Shown here: positions 52,117 through 64,000 of the stretch, piece after piece
How the letters are laid out: the number at the start of each line of letters is the position of its first letter
Numbering within the stretch: the stretch's first letter is position 1
Assembly (NCBI GenBank): GCA_963662155.1
Contig: OY759274.1
Coordinates: 39,200,990 to 39,264,989 of the forward strand
Direction: 5' to 3'
DNA from: Lamellibrachia columna
Lineage: Eukaryota; Annelida; Polychaeta; Sabellida; Siboglinidae
DNA: 64,000 bases
Position numbers and translations under genes: made by a program
The notes under the pieces: generated by a model
Seen by the model: only the letters and a program-made list of their open reading frames with translations
What the model was told of the DNA's origin: nothing
Database searches by the model: none

Positions 52117-54235
52117 ATAAGACCGCAAGTGAATGTTGGAATATTCTAAAATATGAAATTGAGAGTATCATCGATAAATTTGTTCCCTTAAAAAAAACAA
52201 GGAAAATGGACTAGAAAGAAACACTTGTCAAAAGAAGCTATTAGAAAAATAGTGTTTAAGCAAACTATGTGGAGGGTTTATAGGCGTACCAGAACGGATG
52301 AAGACTATGCAAATTACAAAGAGGCACTTTAACCTAGCTACAACTGAAATTTGAAAATCTAAAAGAACCTTCGAAAAAAATTGGCAGGTAATATAACAAA
52401 TTACAGCAAGAGTTTCTTTGCTTATGTAAGGAGTAAACAGAAAGTTCGAGATATGATCGGACCACTGGAAAACAACAGGGAAAACATACTTTCAGACGGG
52501 TTTCAAAGGGCAGAGGTCCTGAATGAGTATTTCTGCTCAGTTTTTACCACAGAAGATATCAGCGCACTTCCAGTTCCATTTACTAAATTTGAGGGCAATA
52601 CACCAGAACATTTAGGGCAGTTATTTGTACTCCTGAAATGATAGCAAAGAAAATTAAGAGGATGAAAGATAATAAATCACCTGTAGTTGAAGGGATACCA
52701 CCAAAACTGCTTAAGGAAATTGTTGAGCAAATTAGTACACCACTTGCAAAATTGTTTAATTTGTCACTAGAAGAAGGAATAGTTCCTTCAGAATAGAAAG
52801 AGGCAAACATTACGCCGCTATTTAAGAAGGGATCGAGGAACAAACCAGAAAATTACAGACCAGTGAGTTTAACAGTTGTATGTAAATTACTCGAAACTTT
52901 AATTAGAGACCACATCGTGGAATTCCTTGTAAAACATAAATGAATAAATACATCTCAATATGGATTCCTAAAAGCAAGGTCATGACTAACTAATCTCTTA
53001 TGTTTTTTGAAGAAATTACAAAGTGGGTATATGACGGGTCACCGGTGGATGTTGTCTACTTAGATTTTCAGAAAGCTTTCGATAAAGTGCCACATCAAAG
53101 ATTGTTACTTAAACTAAAAGCCCATGACATAGGTAATGATGTAATCAACTGGATAGAAAAGTGGCTTACACACAAAAAACAGAGAGTAATAGTAGATGGT
53201 GAGATTTCAAACTGGAAATCTGTTTTGAGTGGGGTACCATAGGATCAGTATTATGCCCTATACTGTTTATAATTTATATAAATGATTTGGAAGATGACAT
53301 ATATAGCAAAGTACTCAAATTTGCCGATGACACAAAATTATTCAGAAAGGTTACTAATGATACAGATAAATAAAATTTACAGGATGATCTAGATAAATTA
53401 GTTAAATGATCAGAAAAATAGCAAATGTTATTAAATTTTGGGAAGTGTAAATGTATATACATAGGACATGGAAACATGGACGAAGAATATAAAATGGGGA
53501 TGCTGTACTAGGTAGAACCATACAAGAAAAGGAGTAACATTTAGTGCTGACATGAAAGATTCATAGCAATGTCGGATTGCTGCTTCGAAAGGAAATCAAG
53601 TTCTAGGGCTAATTAGGAGAACTATCACGAATAAGGAGAAACAGCTAATTGTACCCCTGTACAAAGCAATAGTTAGACCACATTTGGAATATTGTATTCA
53701 AGCATCGAGGCCATATCGTAAAAAGGACATAGACAAACTAGAAAGAATACAACGAAGAGCAACTAAAATTATTCCAGAATTCAGAGACCTTAGTTATGAA
53801 AGTCGTTTATTACAATGTGGTTTGACAACACTAGAAACCAGGAGACTAAGAGGTGACCAAATAGATGTGTTTAAAATAGTGAATGGTTATGAGGATGTTG
53901 ACAGGAATATGTTCTTCAAACATAAAGAAGGCAGTAGAACCAGATGACACAAAGCAGCATTAGTTAAGGAGCAGTGTAGGTTGGACATGAGAAAGTACTC
54001 TTCCTCACAGATGGTGATAAATGAATGGAACAAACTGTCAAATGATTGTGTTAATGCTAGTAGTGTGAATATGTTTAAAAATAGAATTGACAGATATTTG
54101 ATAAGAGCGGGCTACACATAGATGATAAAATTGTTGGAATCTCGATAAGCCAATGGCTTCCTTGTCCACTTGCCGTCTGGAACTTGTTGTTTGGGATGGA
54201 AATCTTGTTAAATCTTGTTAAATCTAATTGGATTA
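52117..54235 (+). mobile_element. Second CR1-like LINE, decayed
   Basis: Same family as 10979-13745 but older. It begins near the end of the EN domain (ECWNILKYEIE equivalent) and reads NITNYSKSFFAYVRSKQKVR, VYLDFQKAFDKVPHQRLLLK, QRVIVDGEISNWKSVLSGVP, LKFADDTKLF, TLETRRLRGDQIDVFK, ending CTCGATAAGCCAATGGCTTC and TCTTGTTAAATCTTG. Many stops and frameshifts. It keeps the about 11 bp missing from the 13.1-kb copy. Confidence 0.9.
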
Positions 54236-54410
54236 TACACACTTATACATCGCAGTAGGCATAACAATGTGGGTGTTCACAGCTTTTAATGTTAAGTACC
54301 AAACGGGGCTCGTTCCCTGGATTCTTACTTAACAAATACAATTGTGAATGGAATATGAATTATTGAATGGAGTATGAAATAGTGATTGTCAATATAATAT
54401 TATAGTGAAC

Positions 54411-54510
54411 AAGGAAGCCATTGGCTTATCGAGAGTCCACCAGTTTTTCATCTAAGTGTAACCTGTCCTTCTGATATATTTGTTATCTTTGTTTGACGCT
54501 GCTAGCATGT
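54411..54510 (-). mobile_element. CR1-like LINE 3'-end scrap, inverted
   Basis: The minus strand carries the family's 3' UTR (CTCGATAAGCCAATGGCTTC then CTTGTT) about 180 bp after the end of the + strand copy and facing it, the same inverted arrangement as at 10 kb. Confidence 0.75.
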
Positions 54511-54959
54511 ATAGTACTGGTTTTAAACAAGTACGCTAGGCTTCACAAGTGAAATAAAAACGTTCACACGCCGTGGTTAAATAAACAATTTATTTTCAGT
54601 AATTGTCAGCCCACAACTCGCTGACTGAGCCATCGGTGCGAGCCGCCCGAGCGTTGATATAATTGTAGCACCTTGCCCCAAACATAATTGTTTCAAGTTT
54701 CATTCACGAAATCTATAAATTCGCTGCATGAGATATTATGTAGGCATGCCAAAAAATGTCTTATGTGGTTAAAAAGTAATTTTTGCCCACATCTCTTTAG
54801 TTTCGTTTTCTTAACTCCCGACGACTTCCAACCAAATACTGTCGATGGTATCTCCAAGTGTTTTCGTTAAACGCCTATATAACAATTGCCCCTATATACT
54901 AGTCTAGAACTCTAGGTCTCCCCTAACATACGGTGTTCTATATGTATAGCCATTTATAT

Positions 54960-56480
54960 GGAGGGGTGTTTTCCTGCAGGTCGTTGACTACTTCAACAAG
55001 CACTGTGATGACGCTACTAACAAGCACCAAAAAAATCACGTGAAGAGCACGAACCAGAAGCGAAGGCGGCCATTGCTAGGTGCAACTACGTTGTTCAGTT
55101 TGTCCACAGCCTGATGACCATCGAGTGGCACTACCGTGCACTGCTCGTCATCCAGAAAGTGCATGTCAAGATTTAAGCGGATAACTCCCGTAAATATTGA
55201 TACCTCAACATCCTCACTCCGTGCGCATCTCGCTTTGTCTAAAGCGAACTGGAAAAGAGAATCCGGTTGGAGGAACGTGAAGAGCGTGGTACGTACGTTG
55301 TTGAGTCAGGACACTGCGTATTCCACTCGTCTGCAGCCTCTTGCAGTTCAGGTTCTTGCAATGTCGCTGCCCTGCAGACACATCTTCGTTGTGCATGAAC
55401 GTGGAAACCTGCCAGCGTACGACAGCAACCTGGTGGCGCTGCGTTGTACGAAGGATTACAACCTACGCAGCCACTGAGTTTTGCAGAGCGTTGACACTGT
55501 TACAGAGGTGTTGTTGACAAAGCATGTATCACGGCCATCCTATGTACGGTCGTTGCAAGAGAAGTACCGATAGGTGACGGCAACAAAGAAACGCCATACC
55601 TCGCTCACATCAGGTGTTCCGACGAGGAAGTCTCAGCATGTGTTACGTGCCTTCCAAATGGTGAACGACATCATCGCCAGTTTGTCATTGTTGAAGTGGA
55701 AGATCAAGTCGGTGACGAGGCGCACAATCAAGTCGGCAACGAATCGCACGATCGGGTCGGTGACAAACGGCACGACCAAGTCAGGACGAACGGCACCATC
55801 AAGTCGGTGACGAACAGCACGATCAAGTCAGGAACGAGACGAGACGCTATGTATCATGTGTACATGAACTGTATCATGAAGACAATAAAATCATTATTAT
55901 ATATCAAGCGCACGATCAAGTCGGCGATGAGGTGCACGATCAAATCGGTGACGAGGCGCACGATCACGTTGGAGCTGATACGTTTTTATCTTGCAAGCAG
56001 TTTTCAAAAGTTAATGATCCTCGCTACGGATTCATAAGATGTTTTTATTTACGTTTTTTTTCTCCATTGCATACTGTCACCTGAGAAACTTGAATGTGTA
56101 TTCCACCTCGAAGCTTGTCCCATTACTATCATCACTAAATAGATAGGCTGGACGTTGATCTACTTGGGCTATCAGATTATTCTGGTCTAGTCTTCTGACG
56201 CTGCTTTTAGTGGTAGGCTGCAGGAGGATGTGACGTAGAAGTGCGCCCAGAGCGTATTCTCGCGAGAATAACAGACAACCACGTCGACATATACAGGGTG
56301 AAGAAATTCGTCACCAATGAAGCGTGACGACTCGTTGAGGACGTCGCGAAGACGAAGATAGCGGACCCCCAGTGGATATGCCCCACATGGGAACGAGACG
56401 CTGACAATTTTCTCGGGGAAGTGAGCATACTTACTGCCTGTGATTCTTGCCTGGAGTGACACCACTTGTTGTAACAACTG
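54960..56480. other. Unidentified GC-richer segment with broken open frames
   Basis: Composition differs from the AT-rich flanks. On the plus strand, 55136-55477 reads SVVRTLLSQDTAYSTRLQPL, AMSLPCRHIFVVHERGN and so on, and continues past one stop as DTVTEVLLTKHVSRPSYVRS. On the minus strand, 56187-56477 has a 96-codon frame (FPEKIVSVSFPCGAYPLGVR, LNESSRFIGDEFLHPVYVDV). I recognise no family. It could be a remnant of a mobile element or virus, or exons of an unknown gene. Confidence 0.4.
55700..55980. repeat. About 27-bp minisatellite
   Basis: Imperfect units of AAGTCGGTGACGARGCGCAC plus GATC, about eight copies with one interruption at 55845-55910. The frames give RTIKSVT-like repeats. Confidence 0.8.
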
Positions 56481-58440
56481 CCATAAACATGTGGTTACAT
56501 GCAGTGTAATCGATTACTGTACTTTTGCATGTAGTTGTTATTACATGTGTTTGCAGGTTCTTGCCAGCTGACGTGTTGATTTGTTCTGTTGAGTGCTCAC
56601 TTATTTATATCGAGTTTATATCGAGTTCCTTGAATCACCATGGTCCTCCATATTTTGTCTATATTGCATTGCAATCTTAATTCGTCTTGTTTTTTTTCCA
56701 AGCATGTGTCTTATTTCAGGATGTAAGTGAGTGAGCATTCTGGCATAGCAACAGTCCAGTAGTTTTTCTAATGTAGATATCTTTCTCCAGCTGTCACAGT
56801 ATACAGCAGCACAAAATCTACTGTTGACATGAAGAAAAGACGTTCATCCTGTATGTACGTACCTATGTATGCAATATATGCATGCAGGTATGCAATATAT
56901 GCATGCATGTATGCATGTATTAAGAGATGAAACATTGTGTATGGGTAATTATTTGTAACCAAGTGGGATGTTATAAATGGCATAAATACTAATACATAAT
57001 TAGTTCACATGCCAATTTAGCAAATTAATAATGCAAGTTTGCATTGCTTAGCTTAATGTACATGTGTTGATATACGATGTGTGCCCAGTCTAACAATACG
57101 TTTTATTAAGTTAAGATTGCGTACAACACTGTGCTTTGCAATCAATATTAGGTGAGGGTATTTTAAATGGTAAAGCCTGATTCATTATGATAACAACACA
57201 AAGTGGTTTGTTTTGCAGCAGTTAGTCTAGTGGCCAAAATACCATTCCATTTGTGCCCGTGGATTGGGCCTAACTCACATAGAAATATGCGATTAAATTA
57301 AATTGTTTATGACCGCGCATAGACAATACATAAATGTTTCTGTAACCAACAAGACATTACAAACATTTCGTGTTTTCTCTTTCGTGAGTCCAATGGTTAA
57401 TAATTCGCACAGTTATGTACGGCCCATGCATTATATGCAATACAATTGTAACCTAATAATGATTATACTCTGGTGCTGGATGTGACGGCAGCATAACACA
57501 AATAATCGGCTACATTGTGATAGTGCATACAGGTTCACAGTTATAATTATATAATCGTGTGCGTGAACTGTTCTGTTTTATTACATGGCTCGATTATTGC
57601 GTGTTGTACATTGAAACGTACTGCCAAAGCTTTCAAACCATTAGTGCCTTTGCACAATTTCTCAGTTCACCCATAAGCTGTTCTCAAAAGCACAAATGCA
57701 TTTCGTCGTAATCGGCCAGCCACTAAGTATCCTACTGTGAAACTGCGGCTTGCGGAACAAAGTCAGCAAAACAATCCCGGATGTGCCTGTGGCTGCGCAG
57801 CCAGGCGTGACCAAAGTTGCATAATCACATGTAGACTGCTTCTGCGGGTGAAATCTACGCAACAACAACCATGACCTCTGCTTGCCCCGTCTGACTATTT
57901 TTGGAGGATCATCCGAGTAGGGCCTACCATTTGTTAACTCGCACATGTTCACGCTGTGCCTGCCTCTATATGTCCGCTAACAAAGTAGTAGTAGTATTCT
58001 TACATGTTTACAGGGCAATAAATACATACACAACAAATATTGAGCTATTCTTCAAAAACAAACAATTCAGTGATGTGATATGGCTAAGTGGCTAGGGCCT
58101 AGGTCCCTTGAACTTTCGAATCACGGAATGTTTCTCACCGGACAGTTCACCGAATTTTCAATGCATTATTTGAACCCCGGTGCCGACTGTCCACATTGAT
58201 CATTTCCTTACATTATAGTAAACTTTTGCAAAAAAAAGATGTTTTAATACGCTGAGAAAAAATTAAATATGGTAAAAAATAAGTTTAGTAAATAATATGT
58301 CTCAAATCATGTCAGCATAAAAACAAGCACATTGGCATTATATTATCCTTGTCAGATTACTAAAAAGACTAAAATCATGAAATTCAGTTATAAGAGAGCA
58401 AGACGTTCCTTGTCCCTTGAATTTACATAGTGAACTCGTC
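56481..58440. other. Stretch without a callable gene
   Basis: AT-rich with short frames. The 96-codon minus-strand frame at 57662-57952 has no recognised domain. Nothing else is supported. Confidence 0.4.
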
Positions 58441-58596
58441 TAAGCACTGATTGTTGTTCGCCAATCACCGAGCACATTCCATTGTGGGGGCAACACGCTT
58501 CAGTGATGCGCTGCAGTTTGCGTTGCCGTTGTGGAGACCAGCTACTCATTACTTGCTCGCTTCTCCAGGAACGAAGACGGTTTCAGACAGTTCACG
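58441..58596 (+). other. Possible 5' non-coding exon and promoter region
   Basis: A locally GC-richer block ends TTCAGACAGTTCACG with the consensus donor GTAAGA at 58597. No start codon is kept open across it. It could splice to the acceptor TTAATTTTAG at 63311, just upstream of the signal-peptide exon. This is inference only. Confidence 0.25.
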
Positions 58597-59459
58597 GTAA
58601 GAATCTGTAGTGTCTTTGTTGGTCAACACGGCGATTCGCTCTAAATGTTTGCACTGAGTCAAATACCAAAACTCACAAATGATCAACTAACGTGATTCGT
58701 ACTTAAATTTACGTGCAAAATGTGTTTTTGAAACTTGTTATTTTACGCTGGAAATTCCGTCTTATTTGCTGTTTATTCCATGTTAAGCCACCGATGCAGC
58801 ATTAAGGCTTGCACACGACATCTCGGTTATGAACACCTTGAATTTAGAGGTTATGTAAGCAGTAAATAAAATAGTGTTATAGACGGTGGTCGTGAACTCC
58901 CGGGTGGAAATATGTTGTTAGCACACATGAACAAAAAGCACGCCTTTGGTTGAAAGTTTTAAAATTCCGTCCACGGCAAAGCTAGTGCGTCAGTGAAAGA
59001 ATCTTCATGATTTACCGTGATTCTGCCACAGAGGTTACTTAGACCGGTGTCAAATTTCAAACATTTGGTTCTCGCGTTTACTGCTGCCACCGAGAAAAGG
59101 TTTACAAGCCCAGTACCAAATTCAAAGGCCCAATTAAGGGCCTCCCGTGATGCTGCAGTTGCGGGCAGAAGAAAACCTGCGGCTAAATTTAGGATGAAAA
59201 TTGCACAGCCTATTCTAATAGGTGTAAATTAAGCCTCTTATCCAAGGCCCCCTGGTCGAAAATATGGTTTCTTTCTCACGGTGCATGCACTCATGGCGAA
59301 CATACGTGAGTACTCACGATTTTTGGTTTCTTATTGTGGTAGAGCGTGCGTAGTGGGATAACGTAACCATATTTAACATCACAATAATTAAACACACAAT
59401 AACGTAAACATCCGTCAGTCATAGTCATAGCTCGTTTGTCGATGAGCGCACACGAGTTC

Positions 59460-59965
59460 TGCACAAAATGGAACCTTTAAAAACGCCTTCGCGTCTTCTG
59501 TCCGTCTCTCCATCATGTCTCGTAATGGTGATGATGATGATGATGATAATAATGACACTGCTGCTGATGATGAAGATGATGACATAGCTTCAGTCCAGTT
59601 GTTGTCGTCTCTTTGCATTCTCTCGAGCCACTTCGAGTCCACAATCTTTCCAATACTTGAATTATGCAATCCATCCCATTTTCCCACTTTTTCGTTTTTT
59701 TTGGCTTCTAATTATCCTTCTATGGCGCTAAATAAACACACACTCAGGTCTTCTTTCCCAATGGTTGTACTTAGCCAGCTTTCTTCTCTCGATAGAACAT
59801 AGCAGAATTCCTCCTTAACACCTACTTTATCTTTCTCTACGTTCACCTTATCCATGAGCTTTCTGCGCCATACCCACGTCTCGAATGCGTGTATACGTTT
59901 CTCATCTTTTTAGATTGTCCATGACTCACTGCCATACCCATGCCATGCGCGCACGCACGCACACA
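59460..59965 (-). mobile_element. LINE RT C-terminal remnant
   Basis: Across frames, the minus strand gives AFEMWVWRRKLMDKVNVEKD-like residues, then VGVKEEFCYVLSREK-like and WERMQRDDNNWTEA-like stretches. It resembles the AFEMWxxRRxLxxxWxDxVxNEEVL tail of LINE ORF2, but is heavily decayed. A GAT repeat interrupts it at 59527-59582. Confidence 0.4.
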
Positions 59966-60014
59966 CACCATGTATATACATACACATATATTTATATACA
60001 TATATAACATTATT

Positions 60015-60921
60015 ACAGTCGAGCCTCGTTATAATGCGGTGGTCGGGGTCCACTATTTCGGACGGCGCTGTACGCGACGCGCATTAGGTGTTACCATATC
60101 TGCCACCAGGAGCCTAGCTACTAAACAACAGCGATCGTCGCCCGCTGCACCGACTCCAAGGACGCTATCGAAGGCACCGTGTGCTGACAGCACAGTCTTA
60201 TGCACCTATACGCAGTTTATAGAGCTTATTAAACGAGTCAACTAGCATCAACGTGTATTCTCTTTAAATGTCACACCCTGTTGAATCTTGAACCGAATAA
60301 AAAAAAATGTATGTATACCGTTATGGAATATATTTGCTACGATGACGATGTACTGGACCAATAGGCCTACGAATCAAAACTAATAGACTGGATCTGAGCA
60401 GCCGAAACGTATATGAGTTGACAGACCCAGTATGTAAGCAGATTAAACATAGAAAACGACAATAGGTAGAGTTTATGATTGTTTCACTTCGTCTTTCAAC
60501 TTATCTCAACCGAAGTATACATTTATGACGCACCACTTAACATCGATTCATCGTTTCATATGCGGATGACGAATTCGTATTTTCGCGCACCGGTAGCGCC
60601 TTGGGTTAAGCATGTTAGTTTCGACCCCCGTGTCGTATTGGTACTGCATACTAAATTGCATTTAAGATTTGTTTATCTAATTCTTACGCGAGGCGTATTT
60701 GTGAATCTCGACCTGAGTGTGTGTTTACAAAACGCCGCAGTGAAGCCAGCGTCAGTGATTGATGCCGACTGCAGCACAAAACAAACAACACGTTGACACT
60801 CGTTCATTAACATTGTTCACCTAATGTTTCTTGAGAATTGTCAAAGCAATTCTAAGTAGGTTTAAGCAGGTCCATTTGGCATCCCCTGGCGGCAGAAAGT
60901 CGGCCCACGACCGATGCCAAC
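60015..60921 (+). mobile_element. Dispersed DNA-transposon copy 2 (right end missing)
   Basis: Begins CAGTCGAGCCTCGTTATAAT after TTATTA and contains the about 700 bp shared with 175-833 (from 60207). It stops near GGCCCACGACCGATGCC without the right terminus seen in copy 1. Orientation is the same as copy 1. No transposase was found. Confidence 0.7.
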
Positions 60922-63300
60922 GGTTGTTAGATCAATGGATACGCCATAGCAAGAACTACTAACAGAAGTAATGGACACCATTCTCTATACAATACCTTCT
61001 TAAACAAAGGTGTTCGTCTTTACCTACCGTCTGAAAGTCCCGACTGAAAGTCTTCGTAAACAAGACGGTGTCTCACTAAGAGTGATTGCTAATCTTTTGT
61101 GTCGAATGTCCCGGATTCAACCTCTATCCAGGGCAAGACAACAAGTGGTTTTAACCAGGATATCAACATTTAAGTTAAGTTGAGTTCGTCTCCCGAATGG
61201 CATCGCCGATTGAATATCACACCAAAGAGCACTCACCAAATTACGCGTCATTGCCGACGCGAGCGCCCCCGTGTGGTGACGAAGGAAGTTGGTCCAAGGC
61301 ATCAATCCGTTCAATGTAATCACCTCTTCACATAAATTATGACAATAAAAGGAATTAAATCCATGTTTAAATAGAAGACATATCATGTCTTAGGGATAAC
61401 AAATATGTTATTATTCTTTAATTAATATATACACGCCTATTCTCACCACGTAATAACATCTTAACAAGTTTACTTTTAGCACCTACATTAATTTAATTAA
61501 CGGCAGTTCCTTGATTTTCTTCAAAAAGTTTACTTCAGAATAAATATATACTTGATTTCATTAAATTATATGCGTGTCGTTTTTTAACTATTGTTGGATG
61601 TGAATGGGGGAATGCGATATATAAGTTTTTAACTTCTTGCATTTCCTTTCAACATTTTCTAATTGTCTATCTATAATTATGTGTTCATTGTTCCACATTT
61701 GTGGTAGTTATGTTTACAACTATGTATGATTGAAAATGTACATGTATCGATTATGTTGAATAAAATTCAATTCAATTCAATTCAAAATGAGAACGAGACA
61801 GGGGATTGCTCAATTTATGGAGGAATACGAATTTGAAAAGGAATAAAGCTTTGAATAGAAACCCTTAATTATGTGGTATTGTATTCTGTATATCAAGAGC
61901 CCAACATTGTATCGCATTTGCAATCCATTTATTTTCACATTTGCCCAAAAAATTTTGTTTTTCATTATCATCGAGTGATGAATTACATAGAAAACATTAT
62001 ACATTGTAGTGTATGTAGCTAATCCCGGTTTTCCGATACACAACCCAAATTTGTGAGGGACCAGGGCTCGAGAACAGACGACGGGTTCGTATCTGCCAGG
62101 AAGCTGTCCGCCTGTTGCACGCTCGCGGACAGGTTCGAGGTAGAATACTGATAGTAAAATTGGGAGCTAGATTCAACTGACCGTCGGCACTGGGCTGATT
62201 TGACCGGCACAGTGGTCACACTCGCCCGTGCACATTCAACAATGAACTACCCAACACGGAACACTTGCTAGAGTATTTTTTCCCCGTACAATTTTCAAAG
62301 ATAATCGAATCATGACCAAAAATGGCCCGTGCTCTTCGAACACCATAGCGGCTTATCCACCGCTGCACCTTCTTCACCACACGGGGCGCCACAATCTCAA
62401 TCGACACTGCGCAATATAGGAAGTGCCGCCTCTTTATATATTACACTCTTTGGCCACACGATAACTGGCAAGGACATAGGCCCACCACACGCTTGCGCAG
62501 ATCATTCTCATTGTATTCAAACACAACATTACTCCAAAACGCGTTGTTCTTCAAGATTACTCCAACAGTGCAGGTTGTTGCTGAGTGAAAACCTATTTGT
62601 AGGTGAAGGCAGCATCACTGGACATCATTATGGGGTAAACTTGCAGAATACAGGGTTTCTCTGTCAACCAATGCTTAGGTTTCGTTCAAATACATAGCAG
62701 TTTAAAGCGAATCAAAAAACATGGTTTTGGGGCTATGCACCTATAAGAAATAATAAAAACTAACCACGTGCAAATAAAATGAAGCGCATGCGCAGTGCTG
62801 TGAAATCAGGGTAACCTAGATTAAAGCGACGTATTAAAGGAAGCCGGCAAACACAGAACCAATGCAAAGTATCAAACAAACATGTTATTTTGTCAGAAAG
62901 AAGACTAGTTTATTAAACATAGGCCAAAATATGTTACGTAAGTTGTGTTTGGAGGTAAATAGCATGGTCATATCCTATTGGCAAGAATAGGAATAGGTGT
63001 GTGCGAATGTATTTTCAATTGGAGAGCGAATATCGCCAGAATACCGCATCCGTGATGTAGTTTTATCTGTTTATCTTATGGCGCGGCCCATGGAATTAAG
63101 ATGCTGCGTGTTCAACAAGGTTTACCTAGGAAACCACTGGCGTGATATTCTTAATTGTAGTTACAAATGGTTATGTGTTAGTAACTCGTATAGGTGCATA
63201 GTCCGAAAACTACGAGTTCGTTTCGCTTTAACGCGTGTTATCAAATGTGTGAAATGCAGAAAGAACGTACGATACGAATGAAAAATTCATGACTTTTTGT
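60922..63300. other. Stretch without a callable gene
   Basis: Short frames only. A microsatellite-like TTCAA repeat with polyadenylation-like AATAAA lies at 61758-61784. Nothing else is recognised. Confidence 0.4.
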
Positions 63301-63378
63301 GTTAATTTTAGCAACTCTACGTCTGACGCCGTAACGTTTTTTTGCGATTGCGTTTGCCCGAGGCATCGTAGCGCAGGA

Positions 63379-63995
63379 ATGGCGGTCTGCTCATCCGGGT
63401 TTGCGGTACTGATGTTACTGTTAGTCACGGACGCAACTGCTGCCCACAGACACGGTAGGCAGATCCGCAACATTGTTTAATAATGATAATACTAATAATA
63501 CAGGTTGTACCATACAGTTTGCTTAATTGTGAAGGCACTGTTACTGCTTGTATGGTATTATTGGTTCTTATGGGGAATAAATCATATCGTTTTTAAACTA
63601 TTAAAACTCGAATGTATCATTATACTTTTGAAAGTACTTGCAAAACTGAACTGCAAATTAAAAAAGTATTGTAAATACTTCGCAATATTAAAAATTAACC
63701 TTTACAAAACGCAGTTTTAGACTTAAATATTATTATGTTGATCAAATGTGCTGTAGCAAGGAACAACAGAAATCTACTTTGTCAAACATTTCACCTCACC
63801 ATCTACAAGCAAAAAAGTTGGAATTCTAACCTGTGGTTAATCTGGCGAACCAGCAAGCTTGATTTGCGAACTTTACACGTGTGTGCAATGTATGTTGTTT
63901 GCAGGAACATGCGACGTGACCAAGGCGCAGACTTGTATGGCAGCATTTCTTACTGGACTCGTTGATACAGACATCAGCATCCAGACCGCGTGCTC
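63379..63995 (+). CDS. 5' end of a secreted Cys-containing protein (partial)
   Basis: The first coding exon, 63379-63454, encodes MAVCSSGFAVLMLLLVTDAT then AAHRH, a textbook signal peptide with likely cleavage after the small residues of TAA; donor GTAGGC, phase 1. The second exon, 63905-63995 (acceptor TTGTTTGCAG), joins in frame as GTCDVTKAQTCMAAFLTG, then LVDTDISIQTAC, and ends at GTAGG by the window edge. Three Cys with C-x6-C spacing suggest a small disulfide-rich or four-helix secreted family, but too little is visible to name it. The GT at 63996 is taken as a donor because the alternative is an immediate stop. Confidence 0.65.
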
Positions 63996-64000
63996 GTAGG

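Overview
This window looks like nuclear DNA of an animal, most likely a marine invertebrate (a mollusc-like lophotrochozoan fits, but the species is not determinable from what I see). Evidence: AT-rich sequence, GT-AG introns with consistent phases, metazoan extracellular domains (SEA, EGF-like, WAP), CR1/L2-type LINE remnants, a tRNA-derived SINE, hAT- and pogo-like transposon remnants and very many microsatellites. There is no bacterial-type gene organisation; most open frames here are microsatellite or intron artefacts.

The main gene runs on the + strand from about 7.1 kb (5' part not resolved) to the stop at 33562-33564. Its exons join in a consistent phase series: two exons resembling a diverged SEA domain (7142-7224, 8752-8978), an EGF-like domain split over two exons (14117-14210, 15264-15331), an acidic Ser/Asp linker (15969-16088), a five-copy 2.0-kb tandem array (17531 to about 27585) in which each unit has a Thr/Pro linker exon, a WAP four-disulfide-core exon and a second short linker exon, then a complete SEA domain (27881-27990, 28977-29035, 30125-30306), a second EGF-like domain (30979-31072 plus the start of 32279-32446), a transmembrane helix and a short tail with an NPxY motif (33507-33564). 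The 5' SEA-EGF exons have the same phases as the 3' ones, so the SEA-EGF block itself looks duplicated. I infer a modular, mucin-like or protease-inhibitor-like type I membrane protein, with the WAP part expanded by recent tandem duplication.

0-7 kb: dispersed DNA-transposon copies, simple repeats, a minus-strand fragment of a P2X7 C-terminal-type domain (4838-5179), and little else that can be called. 7.8-13.8 kb (within introns of the main gene): a hAT-type MITE with target-site duplications, an element with long inverted arms around a LINE tail, and a CR1-like LINE facing an inverted partial copy. 33.6-41.5 kb: 3' UTR, then three about 2.1-kb tandem repeats, each with a TA microsatellite, a 29-bp minisatellite ending in a TATA-box-like motif, and a CCCTCT tract. 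41.5-47 kb: simple repeats, a SINE, and LINE ORF1, endonuclease and RT fragments. 47.5-52.1 kb: a decayed pogo/Tigger-like transposase, a second hAT MITE copy and a 1.1-kb hAT-like element with ATTTGCAT-rich ends. 52.1-54.5 kb: a second decayed CR1-like LINE. 55-56.5 kb: a compositionally distinct unidentified segment. 58.5-64 kb: possible start of another gene, with a signal-peptide exon at 63379-63454 and a Cys-containing second exon at 63905-63995 that runs off the window.
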